Positions 1-7,759 are shown, counted from the stretch's first letter. The stretch: 64,000 nt of DNA from Streptomyces sp. A3M-1-3 (GCF_024213665.1 NZ_JANAVP010000001.1:350363-414362); one strand, 5' to 3'. The notes: generated by a model from the letters alone, not told the origin. A program made the numbers and translations.

Positions 1-253
1 ACGCGAAGATCTTCACGCCGCGAATCCCCAGCGCTGCCCAGCGGTGGACGGTGGCGCCTACCTCGGCCAGCGTCACCGCGCCGGGCAGCGGCGCCTTCTC
101 GGCATCGTCAGGCAGCACCAGGAGAGGGGCGGTCAGATCCGTCACGGTGATGATCGGCCGCGCGTAGAGATCGCGTACCACAGCACGAGCCCGGAGTGAA
201 TTCACACCGTCAGGGCCAGGGGCCGGTAACGGGCCTTCGGTGAGTGTCGTCAT
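1..253 (-). CDS. Porphobilinogen synthase (HemB)-like protein, N-terminal part only
   Basis: The gene runs off the left edge, so only about 84 N-terminal residues are visible. Reading leftward from the ATG at 253 gives MTTLTEGPLPAPG..., then a stretch (SLRARAVVRDLY, ITVTDLTAPLLVLPDD, LPGAVTLAEVG, WAALGIRGVKIFA) that follows the start of delta-aminolevulinate dehydratase, which joins two 5-aminolevulinate molecules into porphobilinogen for haem and B12. It is clearly diverged from what I recall of the usual Streptomyces HemB, so it may be a paralogue. Codon 9 (227-229) is TTA, the rare leucine codon read by the bldA tRNA. An inverted repeat (ATACC...GGTAT, about 264-284) lies just upstream. 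Family assignment rests on a fragment; active-site residues are outside the window. Confidence 0.6.
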   Translation of the reverse strand, partial: MTTLTEGPLPAPGPDGVNSLRARAVVRDLYARPIITVTDLTAPLLVLPDDAEKAPLPGAVTLAEVGATVHRWAALGIRGVKIFA

Positions 254-344
254 GCTCCGAGTAGATACCAGCAGGGTGTCGGTATAACAGGGCGCGTTTG
301 GGAGCGCACAGACGACGGCCTCGGCACGTAAGACGAAAACAACT

Positions 345-376
345 GTGGCCCGCACCGAGTGATCGGTGCGGGCCAC
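345..376 (-). terminator. Intrinsic-type terminator of the surface-protein operon
   Basis: A perfect 14-bp stem (345-358 with 363-376) with a GTGA loop lies about 30 bases after the stop codon at 408. On the minus strand it is followed by a T-rich run (TTGTTTTCGTCTT). This fits a terminator for the three-gene leftward operon that insulates the divergent HemB-like gene. Confidence 0.75.
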
Positions 377-407
377 GGCCGCATCTGCGGTTCGTCCGTG
401 CGGCGAG

Positions 408-1697
408 CTACTTGGTGTAGTAGTTCGAGAGGCCGGGGACCGTGAGCGTGCCGCCGAACTGGCCGGCCTGCGTCACCTTGACCTTGGTGAAGAAGGCGAT
501 CGGGACATTCAGCGGGGGCGGGGTCTGCGGGCTGAACGTGACCGGGATGAGGCCGAAGAGGTTGCCCTTCAGCTCCTCCGTGTACATGGTGACCGTGCCG
601 TCGCGCAGGGTCGAGGTGGAACCCGGGTTCGACGTGACGTGGGCGGTCGTGCCGTTGGGGCCGACGACCAGCTGGTGCAGGTCCTTGATGTCGGTTTCCT
701 TGGCGGTGAACTTCAGGACGTTCTTGATCTTGCCGCTGCCCGTCCTGACCTTGACGATGCCCTTGTAGTCGAGGCCGCGCAGGGTGAGCATCGAGCTTTC
801 GAGGATCCACGGCTCGTCCGGCAGCGCCGGGATGCCCGGCTCGAGATCGGCCGCTGCGAGCGCCTCGGGGTCGGCGGTCGGGCAGGGGAACGGCTCCTTG
901 CCGTCCTTGTCCTCGACCGCTTCGTCCTTGGCGTCCTCGTCGAGTTCCTCGACTTCGGCGCCGACCTTGTCCGCCGCGTCCTTGATGTCGTCCTTGGTCT
1001 TGCCCAGCGGATCGTCGGCCGGCTTGTCCGCGGGGTTGTCGGCCGGCTTGTCGGCCGGATCGTCCTTGGCCGGGGCGTCGGGCGCGGGCTTGTCGGCGGG
1101 CGCGCTGGCGCTCGGCTTCGGCGCGGGAGTGGACTCGGTGGCGCTGGGCGACGGGGTCGCCGTCGGCTCCATGTCCGGGCCGTCGAGGATGTCCTTGATC
1201 GCGTCGCCGACACCCAGTGGGTCCAAGGGGTTCTTGGTCTCGGTCTCCGACGGAGCCGGGTCCGGCTTCGGCGGCGCGGGCTTCGGCTCGGCCGTACTGT
1301 CCGCCGACGGGGTCTCGGCCGGCTTGGGCTCTTGCGTCTCCTCGCCCTCGCCTGTCCCCTCGGACGGGCTCGGCGTGGCCGGGGGCTTCGCCGACTCCGA
1401 CGGAGTGGGCTTCTCCGAGGGGGACGCCGACTCCTCGGGGAGGGGCTCGTCCGAGCGGGTCACGCACGGACCGGGCGCGAAGGGGATCTCCGGCTGGTCG
1501 TCGGCGAGCGCGAGCTTGGGCGTGAGTCCCATCCCGACGAACACGGCCGTGGGCATCGCGGCGAGTGCCATCGCCTTGCCGGCGGGTATCTGCAACTTGG
1601 TCAGCAGCGACTTGCGCGGGGCCGCGTGACGCGGCCCCTTTCTCTCACGGGACTCTGCGCCTCCGGCCATGGTCAGTTGCGTCTCGTCACCCCGCAC
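408..1697 (-). CDS. Secreted Pro/Ala/Ser/Asp-rich surface protein of unknown function
   Basis: A 429-residue protein. I chose the GTG at 1697 because a GGGAGG ribosome site sits five bases before it and the start overlaps the stop of the DUF6114 gene by 11 bases, suggesting translational coupling. The N-terminus has basic residues and a hydrophobic stretch (ALAAMPTAVFVGMGL) ending in LALADDQ, a likely signal peptide. Residues about 65-260 are low complexity, rich in Pro, Ser, Glu and Asp with (DKPAD)n repeats. The C-terminal 150 residues are ordered and beta-like (LTLRGLDYKGIVKVRTGSGKIKN, TVTMYTEELKG). No enzymatic motif is visible. It is the last gene of an operon with DUF6230 and DUF6114 proteins, so a cell-surface role with them is an inference only. 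Confidence 0.75.
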   Translation of the reverse strand: MRGDETQLTMAGGAESRERKGPRHAAPRKSLLTKLQIPAGKAMALAAMPTAVFVGMGLTPKLALADDQPEIPFAPGPCVTRSDEPLPEESASPSEKPTPSESAKPPATPSPSEGTGEGEETQEPKPAETPSADSTAEPKPAPPKPDPAPSETETKNPLDPLGVGDAIKDILDGPDMEPTATPSPSATESTPAPKPSASAPADKPAPDAPAKDDPADKPADNPADKPADDPLGKTKDDIKDAADKVGAEVEELDEDAKDEAVEDKDGKEPFPCPTADPEALAAADLEPGIPALPDEPWILESSMLTLRGLDYKGIVKVRTGSGKIKNVLKFTAKETDIKDLHQLVVGPNGTTAHVTSNPGSTSTLRDGTVTMYTEELKGNLFGLIPVTFSPQTPPPLNVPIAFFTKVKVTQAGQFGGTLTVPGLSNYYTK

Positions 1698-2229
1698 TGT
1701 TCCTCCCGCCATTGGCGTCAACAGTCGAATCAAACGTGTTCGGGTCCTTCTCCAGACGCGGTCCGGGGAAGGGCTCGTGCCCGGGGTCCTGCTCCGGCGT
1801 ACCGTCGACCGGTCCGACGGGATCGGCGGCGGGGGCGCCAGGCACCCAGGCGATGGAGAGCGCACCGCCGAGCAGGCCGAGCAGGAGGCCGACGAAGAAG
1901 CCGCCGAGGTTGGACACGGGGATGGAGACCAGCGCCAGCAGGATCGTGGCGACACCGGCGAACACCCGGACGATCTGGTGGAACCACATCGTCATTCCGA
2001 GGGTGAAGAGGAGCACGCCGATGATCAGCGAGCCCGCTCCCGCCGTAGTGGCCATGGTCAGCGTCACATGGCCCAGTTGGAGGTCGGCGTAGGGGAGGTA
2101 GGCGATCGGCACACCGCTCAACGCGGTGAACAGGCCCGCATAGTAGGGCCGGGCACCTCTCCAGGCGCGGAAGTGGCGCCGAAAGACGCGGAGGTAGTGC
2201 TCGTTCTGCCCCGGTGACTCGGCGCTCAT
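1687..2229 (-). CDS. DUF6114 family membrane protein
   Basis: A 180-residue protein starting at the ATG at 2229, preceded by AGGGAG. It has about four predicted membrane segments: YYAGLFTALSGVPIAYL, LTMATTAGAGSLIIGVLLFTLGM, VFAGVATILLALVSIPV and GGFFVGLLLGLLGGALSIAW. A hydrophilic Pro/Asp-rich tail of about 45 residues follows. This matches the actinobacterial DUF6114 family, whose function I do not know. It lies between a DUF6230 gene and a surface-protein gene on the same strand; its last bases overlap the start of the latter. The composition suggests an integral membrane partner of the two exported neighbours. Confidence 0.8.
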   Translation of the reverse strand: MSAESPGQNEHYLRVFRRHFRAWRGARPYYAGLFTALSGVPIAYLPYADLQLGHVTLTMATTAGAGSLIIGVLLFTLGMTMWFHQIVRVFAGVATILLALVSIPVSNLGGFFVGLLLGLLGGALSIAWVPGAPAADPVGPVDGTPEQDPGHEPFPGPRLEKDPNTFDSTVDANGGRNSAG

Positions 2230-2278
2230 GGAAAACAGCTCCCTGGAACCGGTGTTGCTGTAAGAAGAAGAGTGGGTC

Positions 2279-2316
2279 GGGCGGGCGGGGTGGCGTCGCA
2301 CGCTCCCCGCCCGCCC
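2279..2316 (-). other. Strong intergenic hairpin between DUF6230 and DUF6114 genes
   Basis: A perfect 12-bp G/C stem (2279-2290 with 2305-2316) with a 14-base loop lies 11 bases after the DUF6230 stop and 50 bases before the DUF6114 start. It has no T-run. It could act as a partial terminator or 3' mRNA stabiliser that makes the first gene more abundant than the next two. Confidence 0.55.
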
Positions 2317-2326
2317 GGGCGAGTGC

Positions 2327-2962
2327 TTAGTAGCACTCCTTGACGCCCTTGTGCAGCTTCATGCTCAGGTTGCTGAGCTTGAAGGTGCCCGCCGTGGTGG
2401 CCCACGCCGTCTGCTTCACGTCGGTCAGGATCGCAAGGTCCGCGCGCTGCGCGAAGCCGTACGGGTTGGCCTTCGTGCCGGGCTGGATGCCGGTCTTGTT
2501 GCTCTTGTCGCCGGCCGCGACGCCGATGTCGATGTTCTTGAACTCGGCGTCGGCGTCGAGCTGCGCGACATCGAGGTAGATGTTCGTCGCCTCGACCGGG
2601 TGCTTCTTGTCCGTGCCGGCCCGCAGCTCAAGGCTGACAGCGCCGAAGATCGGCACGTCGGGCGTGACGACGGACTGGCACATGTTGGTGATCGTGGCCT
2701 TGCCGAAGCCGGACACTGCCACCGGGTGCAGGGTCTTGTTGCCCTTGAGGTCGTGCCCCTCGGCGAGACTTCCGTACTGGACGAAGTCGTGTCCGACCAG
2801 CCGGTCGGCCGTCACCTTGAAGCTCTGCCCGGAGACGCTGAACGACGCTGCGAGCGCACCCTGCGCCATCGCAACGCCAATCGCGGCCGTAGCGGCCACG
2901 CTGGGCACCATGACGACGGCGAACCGGCGCCATCTGGTCCCGCCACGAATAAGGGACTGCAT
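2327..2962 (-). CDS. DUF6230 family secreted protein
   Basis: A 211-residue protein starting at the ATG at 2962, chosen for its AAGGAGGAAAC ribosome site. After a short basic start (MQSLIRGGTRWRRFA) comes a hydrophobic segment (VVMVPSVAATAAIGVAMAQGALA) ending in ALAASF, a likely signal peptide or signal anchor. The rest is predicted beta-rich with two cysteines (one near residue 110, one second from the C-terminus, KECY) that could form a disulfide. This matches the DUF6230 family, common in Streptomyces and of unknown function. It is the first gene of the operon, with a 629-bp upstream region. Confidence 0.8.
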   Translation of the reverse strand: MQSLIRGGTRWRRFAVVMVPSVAATAAIGVAMAQGALAASFSVSGQSFKVTADRLVGHDFVQYGSLAEGHDLKGNKTLHPVAVSGFGKATITNMCQSVVTPDVPIFGAVSLELRAGTDKKHPVEATNIYLDVAQLDADAEFKNIDIGVAAGDKSNKTGIQPGTKANPYGFAQRADLAILTDVKQTAWATTAGTFKLSNLSMKLHKGVKECY

Positions 2963-3337
2963 GTTTCCTCCTTCTCGGACGTACATCTCCGGTACGGGTC
3001 ACAACCCGCCCTGGGATGGGAGAAGTGCTACGTCCTCGGGAAGGAGAGCGCCCGCGTCGGAGGCGCAAACCGCATCCGATTCACCGGCGATCACCCCCGA
3101 GCGACAACCACTGGCCGCGCGTTCGCGCGACCTCCGGACAGGCCCTGCCGGATGGCAAGGACCCCCCTGTCCACGGCCGGTGCCACTGCCACCGGCCGGC
3201 TCGGTGGGGACCCAAGGAAACCGCGGCCCCGAGTGGGTGTCGGGCTGCGGAATTGGACCGAGCTCGGCCGATCGTGGTCCATTCACGGCCGGGGCACAAG
3301 GGGGTTCGTTACTCGCTAGTAACGGCCGGATAACCGA
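2963..3337. other. Non-coding region upstream of the DUF6230 gene
   Basis: About 375 bases without a convincing gene; the open frames here lack ribosome sites and protein-like composition. It should contain the promoter of the leftward DUF6230 operon. I could not pick out a convincing -35/-10 pair. Confidence 0.5.
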
Positions 3338-3369
3338 AGCGCGACCGCCCGGTATCGGGCGGTCGCGCT
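3338..3369 (-). terminator. Perfect 13-bp hairpin, probable distal terminator of the thioredoxin gene
   Basis: AGCGCGACCGCCC (3338-3350) pairs exactly with 3357-3369 around a six-base loop (GGTATC). It lies about 220 bases after the stop of the leftward thioredoxin gene and before the DUF6230 promoter region, so it most likely separates these two transcription units. There is no T-run. Confidence 0.6.
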
Positions 3370-3453
3370 GGGTACCGTGCAGTGACACGGCAGAATGGTT
3401 TATTGAGGCTTTAAACCGGACAGAACCAGAGCCTGGATTTACTCCGAGTAACA

Positions 3454-3491
3454 GCGGCCGCGATTACCAAGATTTGGTAAAGCGCGGCCGC
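3454..3491. promoter_or_regulatory. Two-tier palindrome, possible operator or RNA hairpin
   Basis: GCGGCCGCG (3454-3462) pairs with 3483-3491. Inside it TTACCAA (3464-3470) pairs with TTGGTAA (3474-3480) around GAT. The A/T-rich core inside a G/C-rich shell is unusual here and looks like a protein-binding palindrome. Function is unknown. Confidence 0.4.
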
Positions 3492-3514
3492 CGTATGTCG
3501 CTGTGTCGCCAAAT

Positions 3515-3565
3515 CCTCCGCCGAGCCTCCACAGCGTCGCAGGTTTAGCGACTGGTCGGCGGAGG
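3515..3565 (-). terminator. Hairpin just after the thioredoxin-TPR gene
   Basis: CCTCCGCCGA (3515-3524) pairs with TCGGCGGAGG (3556-3565). A smaller stem (GTCGC 3536-3540 with GCGAC 3548-3552) sits inside. It begins 27 bases after the stop codon at 3592 and probably ends that transcript. Confidence 0.5.
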
Positions 3566-3591
3566 GGTCGGTGACCGGGTCGGGGAGCCCG

Positions 3592-4563
3592 TCAGAAGAG
3601 CACCCGCGCCAGCGCGCTGCGCGCAGCCGTCACCCTCGGATCATCGGCACCGATCACCTCGAAGAGCTCCAGCAGCCGCACCCGTGCGGCCTCCCGGTCC
3701 TCTCCCGCGGTGAGCCGGACCGTGTCGACCAGCCGCGCGAAGGCGTCCTCCACATGGCCGCCGACCAGGTCCAGGTCGGCCGCCGTGATCTGCGCCCGCA
3801 CGTCGGCCGGATTCGCGGCCGCGTCCTTGCGCACCTGCCCCGGGTCCACACCCTGCACGCGGGCGAGCAGCTCGGCCTGGGCCAGGCCCAGCTTGGCCTC
3901 CGAGTTCGCCGGGTCGTCGGCGAGGACATTCTTGTACGCCTGGACGGCGCCGGCGAAGTCATTGGCGTCCAGGGCCAGGACGGCCGCTTCGAGCAGGGCG
4001 TCGTACGGACCGGGCGGCGGCTCGGCCGCCTCCGCGGGCGCGCCCTGGGCGTCGGGGTCGACGGCGACCCCGGTCAGCCCGAAGCGCTCCTCGGCGACCT
4101 GGATGAGCTGGGCCAGCGTCTCGCGGATCTGCTGCTCGGGGGCCGCACCCTGGAAGAGGGGCAGCGCCTGCCCGGCCACCACCGCGAAGACCGCCGGGAT
4201 GCCCTGGATCCCGAACTGCTGCATCAGCATCTGGTTGGCGTCGACATCGACCTTGGCCAGGATGAAGCGGCCGTTGGCCTCCACGGCCAGTCGCTCCAGC
4301 AGGGGGCCGAGCTGTTTGCACGGCTCGCACCACTCGGCCCAGAAGTCGATGACGACCGGGACCTCGGTGGACCGCTGAAGGACGTCACGCTCGAAGCCGG
4401 CCTCGTCGACATCGATCACCAGACCTGCGGGGGGCACGGCACCGCCGCCGCCCTGCCGGGCGGCCTCGGCGCGCGCCTGCTCCGCCTTCTGCCGGGCTTC
4501 GCCGGCTGCCTTCACCGCGGCGAGGTCGACGACGCCGCTCATGGACATGTTCCTAGGCTGCAT
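3592..4563 (-). CDS. Thioredoxin-domain protein with TPR tail (CnoX/YbbN-like)
   Basis: A 323-residue cytoplasmic protein. The ATG at 4563 is preceded by GGGGGAGG at good spacing; ATGs five and seven codons further in are alternatives. After an Ala/Gln-rich N-terminus comes a thioredoxin fold (residues about 48-155) with the redox motif FWAEWCEPCKQ and the cis-proline region GIQGIPAVFAV. The second half (about 180-323) is helical with TPR-like repeats (DFAGAVQAYKNVLADDPANSEAKLGLAQAELLA). This is the CnoX/YbbN architecture, known as a chaperone-like holdase that can form mixed disulfides. Both active-site cysteines are present, unlike E. coli CnoX, so it may also be redox active. Confidence 0.85.
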   Translation of the reverse strand: MQPRNMSMSGVVDLAAVKAAGEARQKAEQARAEAARQGGGGAVPPAGLVIDVDEAGFERDVLQRSTEVPVVIDFWAEWCEPCKQLGPLLERLAVEANGRFILAKVDVDANQMLMQQFGIQGIPAVFAVVAGQALPLFQGAAPEQQIRETLAQLIQVAEERFGLTGVAVDPDAQGAPAEAAEPPPGPYDALLEAAVLALDANDFAGAVQAYKNVLADDPANSEAKLGLAQAELLARVQGVDPGQVRKDAAANPADVRAQITAADLDLVGGHVEDAFARLVDTVRLTAGEDREAARVRLLELFEVIGADDPRVTAARSALARVLF

Positions 4564-4601
4564 GCGTACATCCTCCCCCTTCCGCGCGGCCAGACGCTGC
4601 A

Positions 4602-4637
4602 GTACCCCGGGGGACGACCCCCGGACCCCCGAAAACC
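4602..4637 (-). repeat. Dispersed intergenic palindrome, copy 1
   Basis: On the minus strand this reads TTTTCGGGGGTCCGGGGG, a four-base loop, then CCCCCGG. Copies with the same order (GTTT, GGGGGTC, GGGGG loop CCCCC) occur at 40813-40849 and 60499-60532. It lies 39 bases upstream of the thioredoxin gene. Confidence 0.6.
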
Positions 4638-4783
4638 TGGCGAAACTGTCCGTACATGAACCACGCCCGTCCGCAGTCCCCCGCCGGTGTGCGGGGCCAA
4701 CGAACGAGGCGCAGCCCGGTGTTCCCCGAGGGGAAACGGGTTCGGCGCTGGGTCCCCACCCTGGCGCCAGTGGTTGTCACTCT

Positions 4784-4806
4784 TTACGCTACGACCCGTA
4801 TCGTAA
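4784..4806. promoter_or_regulatory. Probable TetR-family operator
   Basis: TTACGCTAC (4784-4792) and GTATCGTAA (4798-4806) form an inverted repeat matching at eight of nine positions with a five-base spacer. It lies 73 bases upstream of the TetR-family gene, in the divergent region shared with the thioredoxin gene. Size and position fit an autoregulatory TetR site. TTGTCA (4774-4779) just before it could be a -35 element. Confidence 0.6.
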
Positions 4807-4879
4807 CTGCTCTCCGCCTGCCCTGTGCGGTGATCTGCCCCACACTTCCGGCCCGTCGGCATCTTCCCTACTCGCGGGT

Positions 4880-5521
4880 ATGGTCACCGCCATGTGTTCC
4901 AGAACGACAGGCGCCGCCCGCGCCGGCCGCCCCCGCAGCGCCGAGGCCGACGCGGCGATTCTGCGTGCGACCCGGGAGGCGCTGGTCGAACTGGGCTGGA
5001 GCAAGCTCACGATGGGCGACGTGTCCGCCCGCGCGGGCGTCGCCAAGACGACGCTCTACCGCCGCTGGGCCGGCAAGAACGAGCTGGTCGTGGACGCCGT
5101 CGCGGTCCTCTTCGACGAGATCGAATTTCCCGACCGGGGCACCCTGGAAGCCGATATCGAGGGCGTCGTGCTGCAGTTCGCCGAGCTGCTTGAACGGCCG
5201 GAGACGAAGTCGTCCCTGATGGCGGTGGTCGCCGAGTCCACGCGGGACGAGGCACTGCGGGCGCGGATCCGCTCGGCGATCGTCGACCGGCAGAAGCGAC
5301 TGGTACTGGAGGGCCGGGAACGCGCCCAGGCCCGTGGCGAACTGCCGTACGAGGAAGACCCCGTGGCGGCGGCGCGCAGCGCGGACCTGATCTTCGATGT
5401 CATCGCGGGCGCGGTGGTGCACCGCTCGCTGGTGAGCGCGGAGCCGGTGGACCCCGACTGGGCCCGTACGTTCACCACGCTGCTGGTGGCGGGCCTGCGG
5501 GCGGTCGCGGCACAGACCTGA
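4880..5521 (+). CDS. TetR/AcrR family transcriptional regulator
   Basis: A 213-residue regulator from the ATG at 4880; ATG 4892 is an alternative and neither has a strong ribosome site. Residues about 15-65 form the TetR helix-turn-helix (AILRATREALVELGWSKLTMGDVSARAGVAKTTLYRRWAGKNELVVDAV). The rest is the helical ligand-binding domain with a TetR_C-type pattern (RSADLIFDVIAGAVVHRSLV). A palindrome at 4784-4806 is its likely autoregulatory operator. The ligand is not predictable; the neighbourhood, with isobutyryl-CoA mutase downstream on the other strand, makes an acyl-CoA or related metabolite possible. Confidence 0.9.
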   Translation: MVTAMCSRTTGAARAGRPRSAEADAAILRATREALVELGWSKLTMGDVSARAGVAKTTLYRRWAGKNELVVDAVAVLFDEIEFPDRGTLEADIEGVVLQFAELLERPETKSSLMAVVAESTRDEALRARIRSAIVDRQKRLVLEGRERAQARGELPYEEDPVAAARSADLIFDVIAGAVVHRSLVSAEPVDPDWARTFTTLLVAGLRAVAAQT

Positions 5522-5532
5522 CGTCAGCCGCC

Positions 5533-5985
5533 AGGGGGCGCCTTGCTTGCTGGTGTCCTGCTTGCTGGTGTCCTGCCTGCTGGTGTCCTGCTTGCTGGTG
5601 TCCTGCTTGCTGGTGTCCTGCTCCCCGCACCGCTCGCACGCCGACTCGGCCGGGACGAGCCGCACCTTGTCCGCGGGGACCTTCAGGGGCTTGCCGGCTT
5701 CGGCGTTCCACAGGCGAGGTCACGGTCCAGCCGGTCTGCACGCCGTACGTACATCTCCAGCTGCGCCGCGCGTGCCGCCCGCCGTACGCGCCAGGAAGCG
5801 GGCCGCACGCCAGGCCGCCCCGGGCAGCCGCACCTCGACCCGGTACAGACGCGCCGACGTATCGGCGTCCAGCGCGGAGGCGCCGAAGGGCCCTGTCCGC
5901 GCGGGGCGGGGCATGGTCGACGACCGGCCGGCCGTGGTCCTCGAAGAGCCGGCACCCGTTGGTCACAACGAGCCCGTCGCACCCG
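5533..5985 (-). pseudogene. Frameshifted remnant of an unidentified small protein gene
   Basis: No single frame is open, but consecutive minus-strand frames read like protein with high G/C third positions. These are DGLVVTNGCRLFEDHGRP, then GPFGASALDADTSARLYRVEVRLPGAAW, then AAQLEMYVRRADRLDRDL, then WNAEAGKPLKVPADKVRLVP followed by ACERCGEQDTSK repeats. The second and fourth segments are in the same frame and the third is shifted, so two compensating indels (near 5780 and 5715) break the gene. The N-terminal segment needs a further shift. The 3' end carries five 15-bp repeats. It follows icmA on the same strand and may once have been its operon partner. I do not recognise the family. A sequencing error cannot be excluded. 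Confidence 0.4.
5546..5620. repeat. Five tandem 15-bp repeats
   Basis: Unit CTTGCTGGTGTCCTG repeated five times in a row with one T-to-C change in the third copy. Read leftward it encodes (QDTSK)n at the end of the broken gene. The period is a multiple of three, so copy-number change would keep that frame. Confidence 0.95.
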
Positions 5986-6019
5986 TCAAGCCCCCCTTGC
6001 CGCCAAGCCGTGCGGGGAT

Positions 6020-6054
6020 GATCCCACAACGGCCGGGCGGCGCCTGTGGGGATC
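6020..6054 (-). terminator. Terminator overlapping the icmA stop codon
   Basis: GATCCCACA (6020-6028) pairs with TGTGGGGATC (6045-6054) with one bulged base, around a G/C-rich loop. The stem starts inside the TGA stop of icmA, so it probably ends that transcript and protects its 3' end. Confidence 0.6.
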
Positions 6055-7753
6055 AGAAGCCGGGCGGCTCGGTGTACGTACCCCATTCGTCGCGCAGTAC
6101 GTCGCAGATCTCGCCCAGCGTCGCCTCCGCCCGTACCGCGTCCAGCATCGGCTCGATCATGTTCGAGCCGTCGCGCGCGGCGGCCAGCATCGCGTCCAGC
6201 GCCGCCTTCACCTTCGCGTCGTCGCGGGCCGCCCGGCGGGCGCCCAGGACCCGTACCTGCTCGCGCTCCACCTCGTGGCTGACGCGGAGGATCTCCAGGT
6301 CGCCGGTCACCGAGCCGTGGTGGACGTTGACACCGACGACCCGCTTGTCGCCCTTCTCCAGCGAACGCTGGTACTGGAAGGCCGATTCGGCGATCTCGCC
6401 GGTGAACCAGCCGTCCTCGATACCGCGCAGGATCCCGGACGTGATCGGGCCGATCGGGTGCTGCCCGTCCGGATGCGCCCGCAGGCCGCGCTCCCTGATC
6501 TGGTCGAAGATCTTCTCGGCGTCCGCCTCGATCCGGTCCGTCAGCTGCTCGACGAACCAGGAACCGCCCAGCGGGTCGGCCACGTTGGCGACGCCGGTCT
6601 CCTCCATCAGCACCTGCTGCGTGCGCAGGGCGATCTCGGCGGCCTGCTCGCTCGGCAGGGCGAGGGTCTCGTCCAGCGCGTTGGTGTGCAGGGAGTTGGT
6701 GCCGCCGAGGACCGCCGCGAGGGCTTCCACGGCCGTACGCACCACGTTGTTGTACGGCTGCTGCGCAGTCAGCGAGACGCCCGCCGTCTGGGTGTGGAAG
6801 CGCAGCCACTGCGCCTTGTCGGTCTGCGCGCCGTACACCTCCTTCATCCAGCGCGCCCAGATCCTGCGCGCCGCGCGGAACTTGGCGATCTCCTCGAAGA
6901 AGTCCAGGTGCGCGTCGAAGAAGAAGGACAGCCCCGACGCGAACACGTCGACGTCCAGGCCCCGGGAGAGCCCCAGCTCGACATACCCGAAGCCGTCCGC
7001 CAGCGTGTACGCGAGCTCCTGCGCGGCCGTCGCGCCCGCCTCGCGGATGTGGTACCCGGAGACCGAGAGCGGCTTGTACGCGGGGATGCCCTGCGCACAG
7101 TGCTCCATCAGGTCGCCGATGAGGCGCAGGTGCGGTTCGGGCTGGAAGAGCCACTCCTTCTGCGCGATGTACTCCTTGAAGATGTCGGTCTGGAGCGTGC
7201 CGTTCAGCACCGCGGGGTCGATGCCCTGGCGCTCGGCGGCCACCAGGTACATGCAGAAGACCGGGACGGCCGGGCCGCTGATGGTCATCGAGGTGGTCAC
7301 GTCCCCGAGCGGGATGTCCTTGAACAGGACCTCCATGTCGGCGGCGGAGTCGATGGCGACACCGCAGTGCCCGACCTCGCCGAGCGAGCGCGGGTCGTCG
7401 GAGTCCCGGCCCATGAGGGTCGGCATGTCGAAGGCCACGGAGAGACCGCCACCGCCGTTGGCCAGGATCATCTTGTAGCGCTCGTTGGTCTGCTCGGCGT
7501 TGCCGAAGCCGGCGAACTGCCGGATGGTCCAGGTGCGGCCGCGGTAGCCGGTGGCGTGGAGCCCCCGGGTGTAGGGGTACTCGCCGGGCCAGCCGATCCG
7601 CTCGAACCCCTCGTAGGCGTCTCCGGGCCGGGGCCCGTAGACCGGCTCGACCGGGTCCCCGGAGAGCGTGGTGAAGTCGGCGTCCCGCTTGCGGGCCTTG
7701 TCGTAACGGGCCTGCCAGCGTCGGCGGCCTTCCTCGATGGCGTCAGCGTCCAT
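6053..7753 (-). CDS. icmA: Isobutyryl-CoA mutase large subunit IcmA
   Basis: A 566-residue protein, the length of known IcmA and lacking the C-terminal B12-binding domain, which in this enzyme sits on a separate IcmB subunit. The enzyme interconverts isobutyryl-CoA and n-butyryl-CoA using adenosylcobalamin, feeding polyketide and fatty-acid precursors. Substrate-defining residues are visible. Phe80 (RQFAGFG) and Gln198 (EYIAQKE) are the pair known for isobutyryl-CoA mutase, where methylmalonyl-CoA mutase has Tyr and Arg. No icmB is in the window; meaB, an epimerase and a cobalamin adenosyltransferase are. The gene stands alone between hairpins, with a palindromic operator in its promoter; transcription probably begins at or next to the ATG. 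Confidence 0.93.
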   Translation of the reverse strand: MDADAIEEGRRRWQARYDKARKRDADFTTLSGDPVEPVYGPRPGDAYEGFERIGWPGEYPYTRGLHATGYRGRTWTIRQFAGFGNAEQTNERYKMILANGGGGLSVAFDMPTLMGRDSDDPRSLGEVGHCGVAIDSAADMEVLFKDIPLGDVTTSMTISGPAVPVFCMYLVAAERQGIDPAVLNGTLQTDIFKEYIAQKEWLFQPEPHLRLIGDLMEHCAQGIPAYKPLSVSGYHIREAGATAAQELAYTLADGFGYVELGLSRGLDVDVFASGLSFFFDAHLDFFEEIAKFRAARRIWARWMKEVYGAQTDKAQWLRFHTQTAGVSLTAQQPYNNVVRTAVEALAAVLGGTNSLHTNALDETLALPSEQAAEIALRTQQVLMEETGVANVADPLGGSWFVEQLTDRIEADAEKIFDQIRERGLRAHPDGQHPIGPITSGILRGIEDGWFTGEIAESAFQYQRSLEKGDKRVVGVNVHHGSVTGDLEILRVSHEVEREQVRVLGARRAARDDAKVKAALDAMLAAARDGSNMIEPMLDAVRAEATLGEICDVLRDEWGTYTEPPGF

Positions 7754-7759
7754 GCTTCC

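Noticed and set aside
6053..7753. Methylmalonyl-CoA mutase large subunit
   Set aside because: Length, lack of a B12 domain, and Phe80/Gln198 instead of Tyr/Arg indicate isobutyryl-CoA mutase.
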